This document shows positions 14,551 to 27,679 of a stretch of DNA of 64,000 nucleotides, one piece after another. Each line of letters starts with the position of its first letter. Positions within the stretch are counted from its first letter, which is position 1. The stretch comes from Hyaloscypha bicolor E (taxonomy: Eukaryota; Ascomycota; Leotiomycetes; Helotiales; Hyaloscyphaceae). Made by a program: the position numbers and the translations under genes. The notes under the pieces were generated by a model. That model saw nothing but the letters and a program-made list of their open reading frames with translations. It was not told the origin of the DNA and searched no databases. The stretch is from NCBI RefSeq assembly GCF_002865645.1, contig NW_020194541.1, forward strand, positions 1-64,000, written 5' to 3'.

Positions 14551-17500
14551 AATATATAAGAATAATAGAAATAGAGGCTAATTATAAAAGAAAAAGAAAT
14601 AAAGGAAATAAAATAAGAAATATTATACTAAAATAATATAAGTTAGATCTTAGTTAGAAATAAACTTTAGTACTCGGAAATAAAGTTATATTATTAATTT
14701 ATATATTATTTTTAGTTATAATAAAAACCGGAATAAAAATAGTACTAGTTTTAGTAAAAAAGCTTATTTCTAAGTCCGGAAAAAATATTTAAAAGAGGAA
14801 ATATTCTTAATTTTAAATAGAATAGTAAATAGAAATTAGAAACAAAAATTAAAAAGAAATTAGAAATAAGAAATTATATAAATAATCTAAAGAAGCTTCT
14901 AGAAAAAGAAAAAGATATTAAGTAAAGAAAAGAAAAAGAATTTAGAAAAGTCAGAAAAATTAGCAAAATTATATTTATTATTTTTATTATTACTTTTAAT
15001 AATACTATTAAATATACCTAGTTTAGTAAAATTAAGAAAAAATACTATAAGTATTAAGCTAAAAAAAATAGAAAAGAGAATATAAGTAATAGAAATAAGA
15101 TTAAAAAGGCTATTATCTTATTATTACTAATACTAAAATTCGAATCTTAATTATATTTATTATTATTAACTAGTTTTTTTTTAATTCCGGTTCCTAAATT
15201 AAAAGATATATTTAAATAGGAAGTTAGCTTTTTAGAAACCTTATTAATAAAAGTCTCAGGTATAGAAACTTTATAATTAATTATAAAAGAAATTATTAAG
15301 ATTAATATAGCTAAGAATAAGTATATACTAGTACCGGATTTAAACCTATTACTTATAGGAGCTCCTAAAATACTATAATTCCAAAAAAGTAATATTTCTA
15401 TATTCTTGAAATAATATATAAATATATATAAGAATTATTATATTTCTAATAATACTAAAAAAGAGAGAATTATTTATTATATTTCTTTTATTTATAAGAA
15501 TTAGATTAAGACTATACCGGAATACTATAATAATAATTCAGGAGATTACTAGAAAACTAAGTTCTTTAAGGCTTTATTAAAGGAATTCCGAAAATATAAC
15601 TAGGAAATACTTAAAATTAGCTATAACTTTTTTAATTAGATTATTATATAAGCCTAGAATAAAGAAATCTCTTCTAAATCTTATATTAATATATTTAATA
15701 AAGTATTAAAGAAATTATTAAAGAGAAAAGAAATAAATAAAATTACTTAATATCAAGAATTTATAAGAGAATTATATTCTTAAGAATATAAACTTCGAAT
15801 TTATAAATATAATAAAATATATAAAAAAAAATTTATTTTATTAATATAAAAAAAAGAAATACTATTTTAATATTACTAATAATTCAGATATATTTAGATT
15901 TAAATAAAAATACTTAAATATAATAGTCTATAATATAGTTCCTAAACTAGAAAATAATTATTCTTTACTAGTTTCTTTTATTATATTTCCTAAAAATACT
16001 ATAGATATAAGTAAGAAAAGAATCTAGCCTATAGCTAATTATATAAAATCTACTAAAAGTAGTAAACCTAAAAGAAATAATATTAACTAGCTAATAAAAA
16101 GTTTAAAAAAACTATTTATTATTACTATAACGCAAGAGAACCTATAGAAATAACTTAATATAGCTATTATTATAATTCGAGAAAATATTTATAATCTATT
16201 TATATAATCTAGCTAATTATAATAGATATAATAGTATTAATAGCCTAATAAATATAATTCGGGTTTTCGGGAAAAATATACTAGAAGTTATAATAAAAGA
16301 TATAAAGAATATTATAGTAGCTATAATAGTTAAGCTAGAATAAATAAAGAATCTAGATAATTATATTCTAGAAGAAATTAGTCTTAAGTATAATTCGAAA
16401 ATATTATTTAAGTTAATATAGCCTATAATATAGATCTAGAACTAAGAAAATAAATTTACTATAAGTACTATAATAAAAATAAAAATATTAATATTAATTT
16501 AGAATATATTTATATTTTTTTAGTTCTATTACTTACTAATAAAAGAACTTATAAATTATAAATATATTTACTAATTTAATAGAAAATAATATAAAAGGCT
16601 ATTTAAGCCTAAATAAGAAACTATTTCTTTTTTTCTTACTAGTAAATACTTATAATTTAACTAAATTATTTCCTAAGTCCAAAAAGGAGAATTTAATTAT
16701 AATTTAAATACTTGACCTAAAAATATCTAGAAATTAATAGGAAATATCTAGTTTACTAGGCAAGAAAAAGAAAAAGAAACTAGCTAATTAGGATCTATAT
16801 ATAAAAGTAAGTAAATTATATCTAGGAAATCTAAATAGCTACTTTGCCTTAGAGGAAATTATATTAGAATTACTAATACTTTAGGTTCTGAAATTAATAA
16901 ATAATATTAAGATTTGGCTATAAATAGTATTTCTATTAATATTATAATAGGTTTCTTATTAAGGAAAAAGGAAAAAGAAATAGAAATAATTAAAGAGGTT
17001 TTCTAAAAACAAGCTAGAATAAAAGAAAAGCTATTTTATATAAGAGGCTAGAAGAATATTATTTTAAGAAGTAATAAATAAGGAAATAGCCTAACTAAGA
17101 ATATAAATATTAATACTTCCGGAAATAAATAAAATAAATTAGGAACCTAGTATATTCTTAATTATAATAAGTATAAAACTTCTAAAATTAATAATATTCT
17201 AATAAGATTACTAAAAAAAAGTAACTATTCTATTTCTAAAAACTTAGAAAGAAATAAGAATACTTATTAATATTTTAAAAATACTAGATCTAGCTATTAT
17301 ATTTTAAAACTAATAAATTAAAAATAATACTTTTTATTTTACTATTATATAAATAGGAAATACTATTATATTAAATATAATTAAATATATTAGAAGATTT
17401 ATAAAGCTAGTAGCTATAGCTTATATAATAAATAAAAAATTTAAGAAATTAAAAATATTAGCTCAAGTATTTAGTACTAATAAAATTATTTAATTTAAGA

Positions 17501-20500
17501 GTAATAGTATTAATATTCGAATATTACTAGCTTATAAATATATTATATAATCTTTATACTTCTAATTTATATTTCGAGGACCTTAAGAAAATATTAAATA
17601 TAAAGAAATAATTAATACTAGAATTAAAATTAAAATTTTTCCCGAAAAGATTTCTAGAAATATTAGTAAAGTAATATATAATATTATAGATTATTAAATA
17701 TTTGCTATTATTAGAGCTAAATTTGAATTTATAAAAATAATAAAGCTTAGAACTAAGGTTATAAATAAAATAAAATATAAGAATATATTCTTTCTAATTA
17801 AAGAAACTCTAAAAATTCTATTTAGTTAATTATTCTTAGTAAAAATAAAAATAAAAATTATATATAAGAGTAATAGTTTATAAAATAGAAAGTTTACTAA
17901 TCCTAAAAATAACTAGAATACTTATATTATTATAATTATTTTATTTTTAAAGAATACCGGGAAATAGAAAAAAGTAATAGTTTAAAAGTACTAAGCTTCT
18001 AGAATTAAGAAATTAAGTAATATAAAGCAGGAAACTAAAAATAAAGAAGAAAAATAAAGCCTGGTATTATAACTAGTAATAATATTAGGGAAAATAAGAA
18101 GATACCGGAATTTCTTATAAATTCTTTTATTTTAGGATTAGAAGTTTAGGAAATTAATAATATTTTTAGAGAAACTAAAGCAGAAAAGACTTTAATTAAA
18201 GTATTATTAAGGGTAATTCCGGATTTAATAGAAAAAGAAATAAAAGAAATATTAAATAAAGATATTTTTTTAAAAGAAAAAAAATAATATCTCTTAATAA
18301 TAAAGAAATATATTCCCGAAACTAAGAAATATAAAACCTAAAACTAGAAAGAATTCTGAAATATATAAAAGCTTAAGAAAAGTATATTAAAATACTAGAT
18401 AAAAAGGTATTCTCTATATCTAACTAGAAAGGAATTAAATAAGAAAATTATAAATTCCGGAAATTAGATAAAAAGAATACTAGAGAAAATAGCTATAGCT
18501 CTTAAAGAAAAAAATAATAATTATAATTTATTTCTAGTTATAAGAATATATAAAATAAAGATTAAAAAGATTTAACTAGTAAATACTAATAATAGAACTA
18601 AAGAAGGCTCTAATAAATATCCGGACTAGTTTAAGAGATCTAAAACTAGAAAATATCTATAAATATATATTAGGAAATATAAGAACTATTTTTTATTAAG
18701 GATATTAGCTATTTTAAAAGATTTATAACTTATTTCGGAATATCTTAAATAATTAAATATTAGTAACTAGCTCTAGGAAAAGAAACTAGCTATATTTTAA
18801 GAATTAATAATTAATTAAGAAAATATAATTATATTTAATTAGAAAGAAATAAGAAAAGTTTATAAGAATATTAGCTTACTTATTCTAATTAAAACTATTA
18901 AATATAAGGCCTAATAAGAAAAGAATTTCTTATATTCTAAAGCTTTAATACTAGTAGTAATAAAAATACTATTAGAATATTTAGATTATAAAGTTTTTAA
19001 AAAATATAATAGATCTTATTAAAATCTATAGCTTTTAGTTATAAAGAAAATTACTAGAACTTATAAACTAATTAATACTATTATAAAAATGAATTTAGTA
19101 ATTCTATAAAATACTAATTTATTTCTATTTATTAATAAGATTTTAGAGAAATTTACTAAATATATTTATATTTCTCTAATTAATTTTTTTTCCGAATATA
19201 ATTAATTTATATTAAATATTTATAATAAAGATTTAATTATATTTATAATATCTCTAGGGCTATTAAGAATAACTATACTATTTTAGGGAACTACTAATTC
19301 CGTTATATAATTTATATGAGTTATTATAATTATTCTAAAGAATCTGTTTCCTAAAATTACTATATTATTTATTAATAATATTAGAATTAAGAAACCTTAT
19401 ATAAATTATAATAAGTAGCTTATTTTACCTGAAATTCGATATTTTATATTTAAATATCTTTAAAACCTAAATATAACCTTAGATAAAGTTAAATAAGCTA
19501 GAGCTAATATTAGAGAAAAATTCTAGTTCTATTATAATAGTATAGTTATTATTAGCTTTATTTATAGAATACTTAGAAAAAGCCCTTTAAGTTTAGAAAT
19601 TACTAAGATCTTAAAATAAAAGTATTATAATAATATAACTAAAAAAAAAAAGTATTTATTAGAATTATTATTTATTATTATATTTGAATTAAAGGCTTTA
19701 TAATTATTACTAAACCTATTTATTACTTAATAAGGAAAGATATAATATAAGACTACGGTAATAAATAAGTATTAGCTATATGAATTCTTTAAGAAAAGCT
19801 TATTACTACTTTAATATTCTGTAAGTTATATTATAATTTATTAGAAAGTTAGGAAATAATTATATTAGTAATAAATACTAGCCTAGATAAATAAGGCAGA
19901 ATTCTTAGTTAATATAATAATAAAGAAAAAAAGAGAATTATATAATATAAATCTGAAATCTAGAATAATACTAAATAGAAATATAATATTACTAAGAGAG
20001 AATATTAAAGGCTAGTAAAGTATTTATATAAAGTATAATTCTGGCTATATGAAATTTATTTTATTCTTAAACTAGATATTAATATACTCGTTATATAGCT
20101 GAGTAAAGCAGCTATAGATCTTTCTGGGGCTCTAGTTACTTACTAGCTAGTATAGATTTAACTATTTAACTTTAAAGTCAAGTATATTAAAGAAACCAAA
20201 TATATTACTACTAATAAATTATTAAGATATTTATAATAAAAAGGCAATACTAAAGATAACGAGGATATTAATAAATAGTTAGTAATAAAGCTTAATACTA
20301 TTAGAATAATACCTATTAAATAAAAAGTTTAATTAAAGAAAACGGTTCCGGTTTAGTTATATAATATTATTTTAAGAAATTAGATTCCTAAGATCTTTAC
20401 TAGATATTTAAATAATAATATCTAGTTATTAGAAATTAATATTAAAGCTTTATTATATCTAGAAACGAATTAGTAATATTAAAAAATAATAGAATCCGGA

Positions 20501-22139
20501 AATTATATAATAAAGGCTATAGTCTTTTATATATAACTTCTAGTAAAATAATAAATAATAATACTAATTTCTATACTATATTTAATAACCCGACTATTTT
20601 ACTAGATTTCTTAGATAATAGCTATTTCGAATAATACTAGAATATTATATAATACTTTATAATATTCTTTAGACTAAAAGAAATATTTAGAGTCAAGTTT
20701 CGAAAGTTAAGTAAAGAAGCTTTAAATTATAATATAAGAGATTAATTATTATAGAAAGTTATATCTAAAGTATATCTAACTTAATTTATTATTAATAATT
20801 AAGAATAAAAGTAAATTATTATTAAAGAGTTATATAATAAGATTAGATATATTAGAAAAGAAAGTATTTTTTATTTAGTAGCTAGCTACTATTACTAGAA
20901 AGATTATTATACCTATATATAAAAATATATTAATATTTATAAAATCTATTAGTATAAAAGTAAAAAAAAACAAGAAAAAGCTCTATATCTAATAAAAGCT
21001 ATATTTCTTTTCTATTACTTTAGGATTAATAGAATTAAATTACTAAATTATAAAGAATATAATTTATTAGTTATTACTAGAGATAATTTCTTAGAATAGA
21101 TTAAAGCTAGATCTTTAAAGAACCTAACTAGTAAGAAGATTACTAAGTTTATTTAGAAAGAAATTATTTATAAATATAATTTATTTAGATAGCTTAAAAT
21201 AAATAATAAATTAGAATTTAAAGAAGTAGTAATTTAGGAACTTAATAAGCTAGAAATTAATAGAATTATTATTTTGGCTTATAATTCCAAAGAAAATAAT
21301 ATAATTAAAAGAAAATATTAACTAATTATTTAAATACTTATTATATTTATAATAAGTAAAAAGAAGCCTTAGGTAGATTTATTATTATATATTCTATTTA
21401 CTAATCGAGTTACTATATATAGACTAACTGGATTTATCTCTTTTTATATAGTCTATAATAGGAAAGCTATATTACTTATAGAAATATACTTTCTAATCTA
21501 GAGAATATTTAAATAAGATAAAGTCTATAATAAAGAAATACTTCTGGAAATATATATAAAACAAATATAAATAAGAAATAAAGATATTAAAGAGGCCAGA
21601 ATAAAAAAGAATAGATAATATCGAAAAAGAAAGAAATAATTTAATATTATTTATTAGATTTATTTAAAACCTATTTCTAAAAAGAATCTGGTTTTTATAT
21701 ATAATATTAAATTAATAAATTAAAATAAGTTAAGAAATATAAAGCTATTATACTACTAGTTTAGCCTATATAAAGTAAGATATATAAATTAACTAAAAAA
21801 ATACTATATACTAGAAAAACTTAATAATATTATATTTTGAAATATATATATCGGGAATTAACTTAAATAGTTTATTAAAAGAAATAAATTCTAGTATTTC
21901 CCTAAAAAATAAAGTTAATAATAAGTATATATCTATAAATAAATATTTTAAGACAGATATAAAACTAGAAAAGGAAATAGTTATAAAATACTATAAGCAA
22001 AATAGTATTTAAGAAATCGAGAAAGCTATTAGTATTATTATATATATTCTAGAATTACTAGAATTAGAGAAAGTAAAATATATTTCTTTTATTAAAGACT
22101 AGAAAGAAGTATCTAATAATAAGAGCTTTTCTTAACCTG

Positions 22140-25100
22140 AAATAAAGCTTATTACTTTTAATTTTTTATATATCTTTTATTTTTTTCTTCTAATTATTAT
22201 TTATAATCTTTAAATAATATTATTATTAGATTATTATTTTAGAAATCAGATAAGCTTTATTATTACTAGATAGTATTCTTAATATAAAATCCTATTATTA
22301 GATCTTGAGAATTAAATATAAAGAATTTCTTTTAATATAAAAATAAATAAGAAATCAAGAAATTACCTTATAAATTCTTGATTCCGAACTATAATAATAA
22401 ATAGTAACTATATACGGAATTAGAAAAAAAAGAAAAAAAGAAAAGAGGCCTTTTATATATATCTTACTAAGCTAGAAACCTTTTAGAAGCTTTATTTGTC
22501 TTTTTAACTAGTTATTCTTGTAGTATATACTAGTCTAAAGCTTAATTTATAATATTTATAAATCTCGACTTTAACTTAAACTACTATTATAAGTTTTCTT
22601 ATAATATTTAAATAAACTTCCTAATTAGAAGTCTTATATAGACAAAATAGTCAAACTAGAGGTCTTATAAAAGGAAAAAAAACTTATTAAATCTAATAAT
22701 TATTTCCGAAAATACTTAATAATATATAATTCTGGAAATCTTTTAGATATTAGATAAACTAGATTTATTTATTTAAAGCTTATCTTATACTAGAAAACCT
22801 ACTTTTTCTTTAATATAATTATAGCTACTTTTAAAACTCATACCGAGACTTAATTAATATATTATATATTTCTATTTCTATATAAAGAGAACTTCTCTTA
22901 TATAGAACCTATTCCCTAATTAAGATACTATTTTATTACTAGAAACTAATTATTTCTTTAAAAAACTAATATAATTTATTAATTCTTACTATTAATCTAT
23001 TTTTTAATATTAAATATTATTTAAATAATTTCTATAACCTTAATACTAATTTAGAATACCTAATCTCTCTATATTCTATATTAACTTTAATATTAATTAT
23101 TTCAAACTTAATAATAATACTATAAACCCTATTTATATTATCTTATAATTCTTTTTTCTATAAATCCTAATACTTTTAATATTATTTTTATAGATATAAA
23201 TATTACTTTAAAATTCTAATTAACTAAATAGTTTTATACTATATAAAATCGGCTTTAGTAAATACTAAATAAATATAATTAGCTTTTAGAAAAGATATAG
23301 ATTAGTTTTAAAAAAAGTAATACTTTATTCTAAATTATTCTTTAATTCTATTATTCTAATTTCTTTTCTATTAATACTTATTTTATATTTTCCTAATACC
23401 TTTAATATACTTATATACCTTATCTTTTATATATTTCCTATATTATTTTCTTTCTTTTATACTATTCTTTAAGTTAATAGAAATATTTCTAAATAAATAA
23501 AAAGTCGAGATATATTTATATTATAAAAATTTTTTTATTTTCTTTTATATTCTAATACTTTAGATACTATTACTATATTTATATTTCTATTATATTACTT
23601 TCTTATTTTCTTATTATTACTATTTAGTTTAATCTACCTTAATTATTTCCTTAATTATATTTCCTTAGGTATATATATTTATATTTCTTTCTATAATAAA
23701 AGCCTAATTCTATATTTTATTTTCTATAATTATTTCTAATTTATAATTATATTACTTTAAATATATCTAATTATTATATCTATTTTCCCTATTATATATA
23801 CTATTATTTTAGCTTTGTTTTCTTACTAGAAAGAAAAAGAAAACTCGAATATATATAATACCTTTATATAATTCAAGTCTATTTTAATTTATTCTTTATT
23901 TCAGAAAGTATTTAAAAGAAATTCTCGTAAGCTTAAGAATCTTTAACTTTATAACTAATAACTATTATACTAATAATATCTTCGTAATTTATTAAGAATA
24001 ATAAAATAACTAAAATACAGATTTCTTAAGTTAGTAAAGTATAATAGCTAGTTCTTATAAGCTATAATATTATTAAAAGCCTATAGATTAATAGTATTAA
24101 AGTTCAGAATATTAAAGAAGCTTAAATAATTATAAAAGGCCTACTAATACTAGAAAAGATAGCTATAATTACCGAATTTAATATGAATATTTTAGATAAG
24201 CTAAATAGTATATATAATAAGCTCTTAAAATAAAAAACCTTTATTAGAAATAAAACTAGACTAGAATTAATTAAGAAAGAGCTAAAGAATTACTAAGCTA
24301 ATAATAAAGAATTTGAGAATATTATTAAAGGTATTTCTAAAGACAGATAAGAAAAGCTTAATAAGATTAAAACTATAATAAGTAGTTTTAATACTAAGAA
24401 TTAGAATAAAATTATACTATATAGTAAAGCCTTTAGCTAATATATTAATAATATCTATAATAACCTTAGTAAAAACGTCTATAAGAAGTTATACTTTCTT
24501 TTTAAGATAAAAGCTTTAGTATATAAAGCTATTTAGTTAATTAATAAAGCTATTTTAAAGTAAATTAAAAATAAGAAATATTAGAATACTAGTATATTTA
24601 CTAAATTAGATATTACTAAGGTACTTAAATATATTAAAGCTATTTCGAAACCTGGAAAATTAGTTTTTAAGTTATTATTAGCTAATAATCTTAAAGCTAA
24701 ATAATATATCTTTAATATTTCCGGAATCCTAATTAAGAGAATTTATAATAATAAGTCTTTTCCTGCTTTCCGAAATAAGCCTAAAAAATAAGCCCCTATT
24801 ATAATTTCAGCTTTAACTTAATTAGATCTAGCTAATAAGAATAGAACTAATTTAATATAGCCTAGTAAGAAAACTACTAGTAAGACTAGTAAAACTAGTA
24901 TAATTAGATAAAAAGAATCTAGTAAGAATAAAGAGTAAGCTAAGCCTAAAACTTCTAAAAAATAGCGAAAATCTAAATACTAGTCCAAGTATAAGGCTAG
25001 TAAAATAGAGGAAAACAAAGAATTAAATAAGAAGAAATTCTTTATTTTAAAGAGAAAAATATTATCTAGAATTAAGAAGCAGAAAATAAAGAATATTAAA

Positions 25101-26734
25101 TCCGGCAAACTTAAAAAAGATATCTAATATACTTATAAGATACTAGCTAAATAGAAGTTAATACTTACTTAGTAAAATAAGTATATTTTTAAGGAAATAT
25201 ATAATAATATTTTGAGACCTATTTATAAGCAAAAATATTATAGGATTAATAATAGATTTCTTAAAGCTTTTTATATAGTATATATTTAATAGCTTACTAA
25301 TATTCTCTTTATTAATATATAAGATATTAAGTATACTTTAAAACTAGTTACTAAGATCTATAAAGTTACTAAAAGCAAAAAGTATATTTCTATTATTTAG
25401 ATAAATAAGGAAATACAGGATTTCTTTTTTAAGATCTAGAAAATTAAGAAATATAAATATAAGTACTATATTTCTAATTAATTTTACCTAAATTTATAGC
25501 TCTAATTCAATATTATAGTTCCTATTCCTGAGTCTAATATTACTAATCTAAGTATAAATAGCTATTTTTATAAGAAGAATTACCTAAAATAAATTAAGAA
25601 GCTTAGTACTTAAAAGCTCTTAATAAAGAAAATAGAAATACTATAGTTCTATTTCTAAAAAATAATATATTAAAGTATAGAAATCTAGGTAATAGTTATT
25701 TTATTTTAGTCTCTTAACTCTTAATAATAGACCTATTAATATGGCTCGGATTTTATAAGATATTAAATAAATACTTTATTTATCTAGTTATTTATTCTTA
25801 GCTAGCTAAATACTATATTCCTGGAAATATTAATTATAATTAGTATAAAAGTAATACTAAAGATCTGGCTATTACTAAAGCTTTAAGTAGCAAATTCTAT
25901 CTTAGTAAAAAGTATTAGAATATTAGCTATATTTTCCTTATAAATTATAAGAAAACTATTACTTTTAGTAAGAAGTTCTTTAAAAATATTAATTATTTCT
26001 TTATTTCTAATAAATTTAAGCCAGAAATAGCTAAGGAAATAGGTAAGTATTTATTAAAAATAATAGGAAAAAAGACTCTAAATATGGTTTATTTAATTAG
26101 ATAAATAAATATCTTTAGCTAGGTAATCTATAAATCTAGAATTATAGACAAGTATTAATTCTCGGATAATATAAAAGTCAAAAAATAGCTTAATAATAAT
26201 TTACTACTTAATAGGCCTTTTACTATAATTCTAATAAGTCTAGTTACTATTAAGAATAAAATATACGAAAATAAAGTCTTTTATAAGATTATTAAAGCCT
26301 CTTATCTAGAGCTTTCTTCTTTTATTAAAGGCTAATTCAAGAATACTATAAATAATACGAAATTCAAAAGAGCTATCTATTTAGAGTATATTAGTGCGAT
26401 TTATAATATAATTCACTATAATAAGCCTTCTTAATACCTAGTAGTAAAGGCGGAAATTAAGTAATAGTTAAAAGCAAATACTAATTAATATAGAGAACTA
26501 TATTAGACTTGGTATAAGAATATGATTAAGCAGATTCGGATTACCTTTAAGCAAGTTCGGGAATATGAAATAAGGCTATTTAAGAATAATAAGTCTTATT
26601 TTAGGTATATAGAGGAGAAATTAGATTAGCTAATAGAGGAGGATCCTAATTATTTTATTATTTCGGACTCTAAGTAGGATTTTTCTATTATTTTTGGTAT
26701 TTAGGGAATAAGTACAAATAAATAGGGGATCGAA
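22140..26734 (+). other. Extra region of element B between integrase and 3' LTR, with a long decayed coding-like stretch
   Basis: After the integrase area ends (around 21900) a normal Gypsy element would reach its LTR. Here about 4.6 kb follow. From about 23900 to 26650 the plus strand has one frame that stays protein-like for long runs if TAA/TAG are read as mutated glutamine/tryptophan codons. Lysine, isoleucine and asparagine dominate, as expected after C-to-T and G-to-A changes. G+C recovers gradually from about 26350 towards the LTR. I do not recognise the family. It could be an additional ORF of the element, a captured gene, or a third nested element without visible ends. The stretch 22140-23900 shows no clear frame. 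Confidence 0.4.
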
Positions 26735-27035
26735 TATAGTACGGCAGGCCGTACTCTTTAAAAATCATATTATTTTAGCGGTTTTGAGATTTAGGTTATA
26801 TGGCAAAGGCCGCAGCCTTTTATATATGACTTGCGGAAATCACATAAGAAAGCTGGTTTTTCTATAGTCCTAGAGAATAATCCCTTATGAGTATTCAATT
26901 AATTGAGCTTTTATATACTATATACTATTTATACTTTACTATTTACGCTTTTGATTTGTTATTTTACTGTCAAGTCACGTTTTGCGCTCTGGTGTACTTT
27001 ATGTGGGTTTTTGTCTTGTCGCAGTTTCCCTCCCA
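26735..27035 (+). repeat. 3' LTR of element B, RIP-affected on its inner half only
   Basis: Matches 7008-7311. A purine-rich tract (AATAGGGGATCG, ending just before the LTR) is a plausible polypurine tract. The first part is AT-shifted, but from about 26880 the sequence keeps many C and G bases (for example GCGCTCTGGTGTAC near 26973). The outer end is placed where similarity to the other LTRs stops, near CCCATA. Confidence 0.75.
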
Positions 27036-27679
27036 TAATATAAGTTGGGTTGTTTAGAGAGAATTGTGGAAGTCTCGAGGGCTATTTAAGGGAGGCTACT
27101 TCGAGTTGTGAGCTTTCGGTTAAAAATGGGATCTAACTCGGCTCCCGCAAGGACTATTAATAAGTATAATAGGGGAGCGAGAACGGCCACTATTACTCCG
27201 GGGGCCACTGCCGGGGGGGCGGGCTTTTTATAGGGCGACAGGTAGGGCACCCTTTGCAACCGGTGAACACAAAAAACTATCTTAATGGGTTTAAATGGGT
27301 GGCTATGTTATAGCAATAAGATAAGAAAATTCTTTTTATAGATAATATGGAAAGTATAACCGATTCTCGAGAGAGCCAAAGGGGTCCCCTGAGCGTGATC
27401 CGCCGACTCCTAGCGTGCTCAGGACTAGGGCTCAGCTCAGGTTAGAGCGGCAACTTCCCAAGTTCAAAGACGGAAACTGATTCTAGTGGGCTGAATTGTC
27501 GTCCGTGGTTATGTCGGAATTCTAAGGGAGGGGCAAGGGCGGGGCGGAGCGGGACTACTGTAGTTCTAGCGCCCAAAGTTCTGGAGCGGAACCAGCTTGG
27601 CAAATTTCACTTGAACTTCTTCCCCGCCAACTTCTCTTGAGCCATTGACTACCACATCCACAACTCTCCACTCCTTACA
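27036..27679. other. Retroelement/gene boundary and upstream region of the DHODH gene
   Basis: Composition becomes normal at once. There is a G-run-rich stretch near 27200-27230 and a short open frame from 27126 (MGSNSAPARTINKYN) that stops at about 27233; I cannot assign it. The last 100 bp before the gene are pyrimidine-rich, as in fungal promoters. No TATA box stands out. Confidence 0.4.

Larger units (their letters stand above)
7008..27035 (+). mobile_element. RIP-degraded Ty3/Gypsy-type LTR retroelement B, interrupted by element A
   Basis: Two direct LTRs, about 7008-7311 and 26735-27035, start with related sequence (TGTAATACGGCAGG and TATAGTACGGCAGG). The interior runs 7312-7567, is broken by element A (7568-14550), and resumes at 14551. 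Continuity is shown by B', where the sequences on both sides of the break are adjacent around 6170. On the plus strand, decayed pol motifs appear in gypsy order. The RT has a VDD-type site now reading INN near 19371, followed by an RNase H area. An integrase zinc-finger area lies near 20885-20980 and the integrase core near 21081-21120 (DNFLEWIKARSLK). About 4.8 kb of extra sequence follows before the 3' LTR. Net length without element A is about 13 kb. Stop codons abound; it is dead. Confidence 0.75.

Noticed and set aside
27120..27240. Short G-run-rich open frame as a retroelement gag start
   Set aside because: Stops after about 35 codons and has no similarity that I can see to the gag areas of elements A or B.
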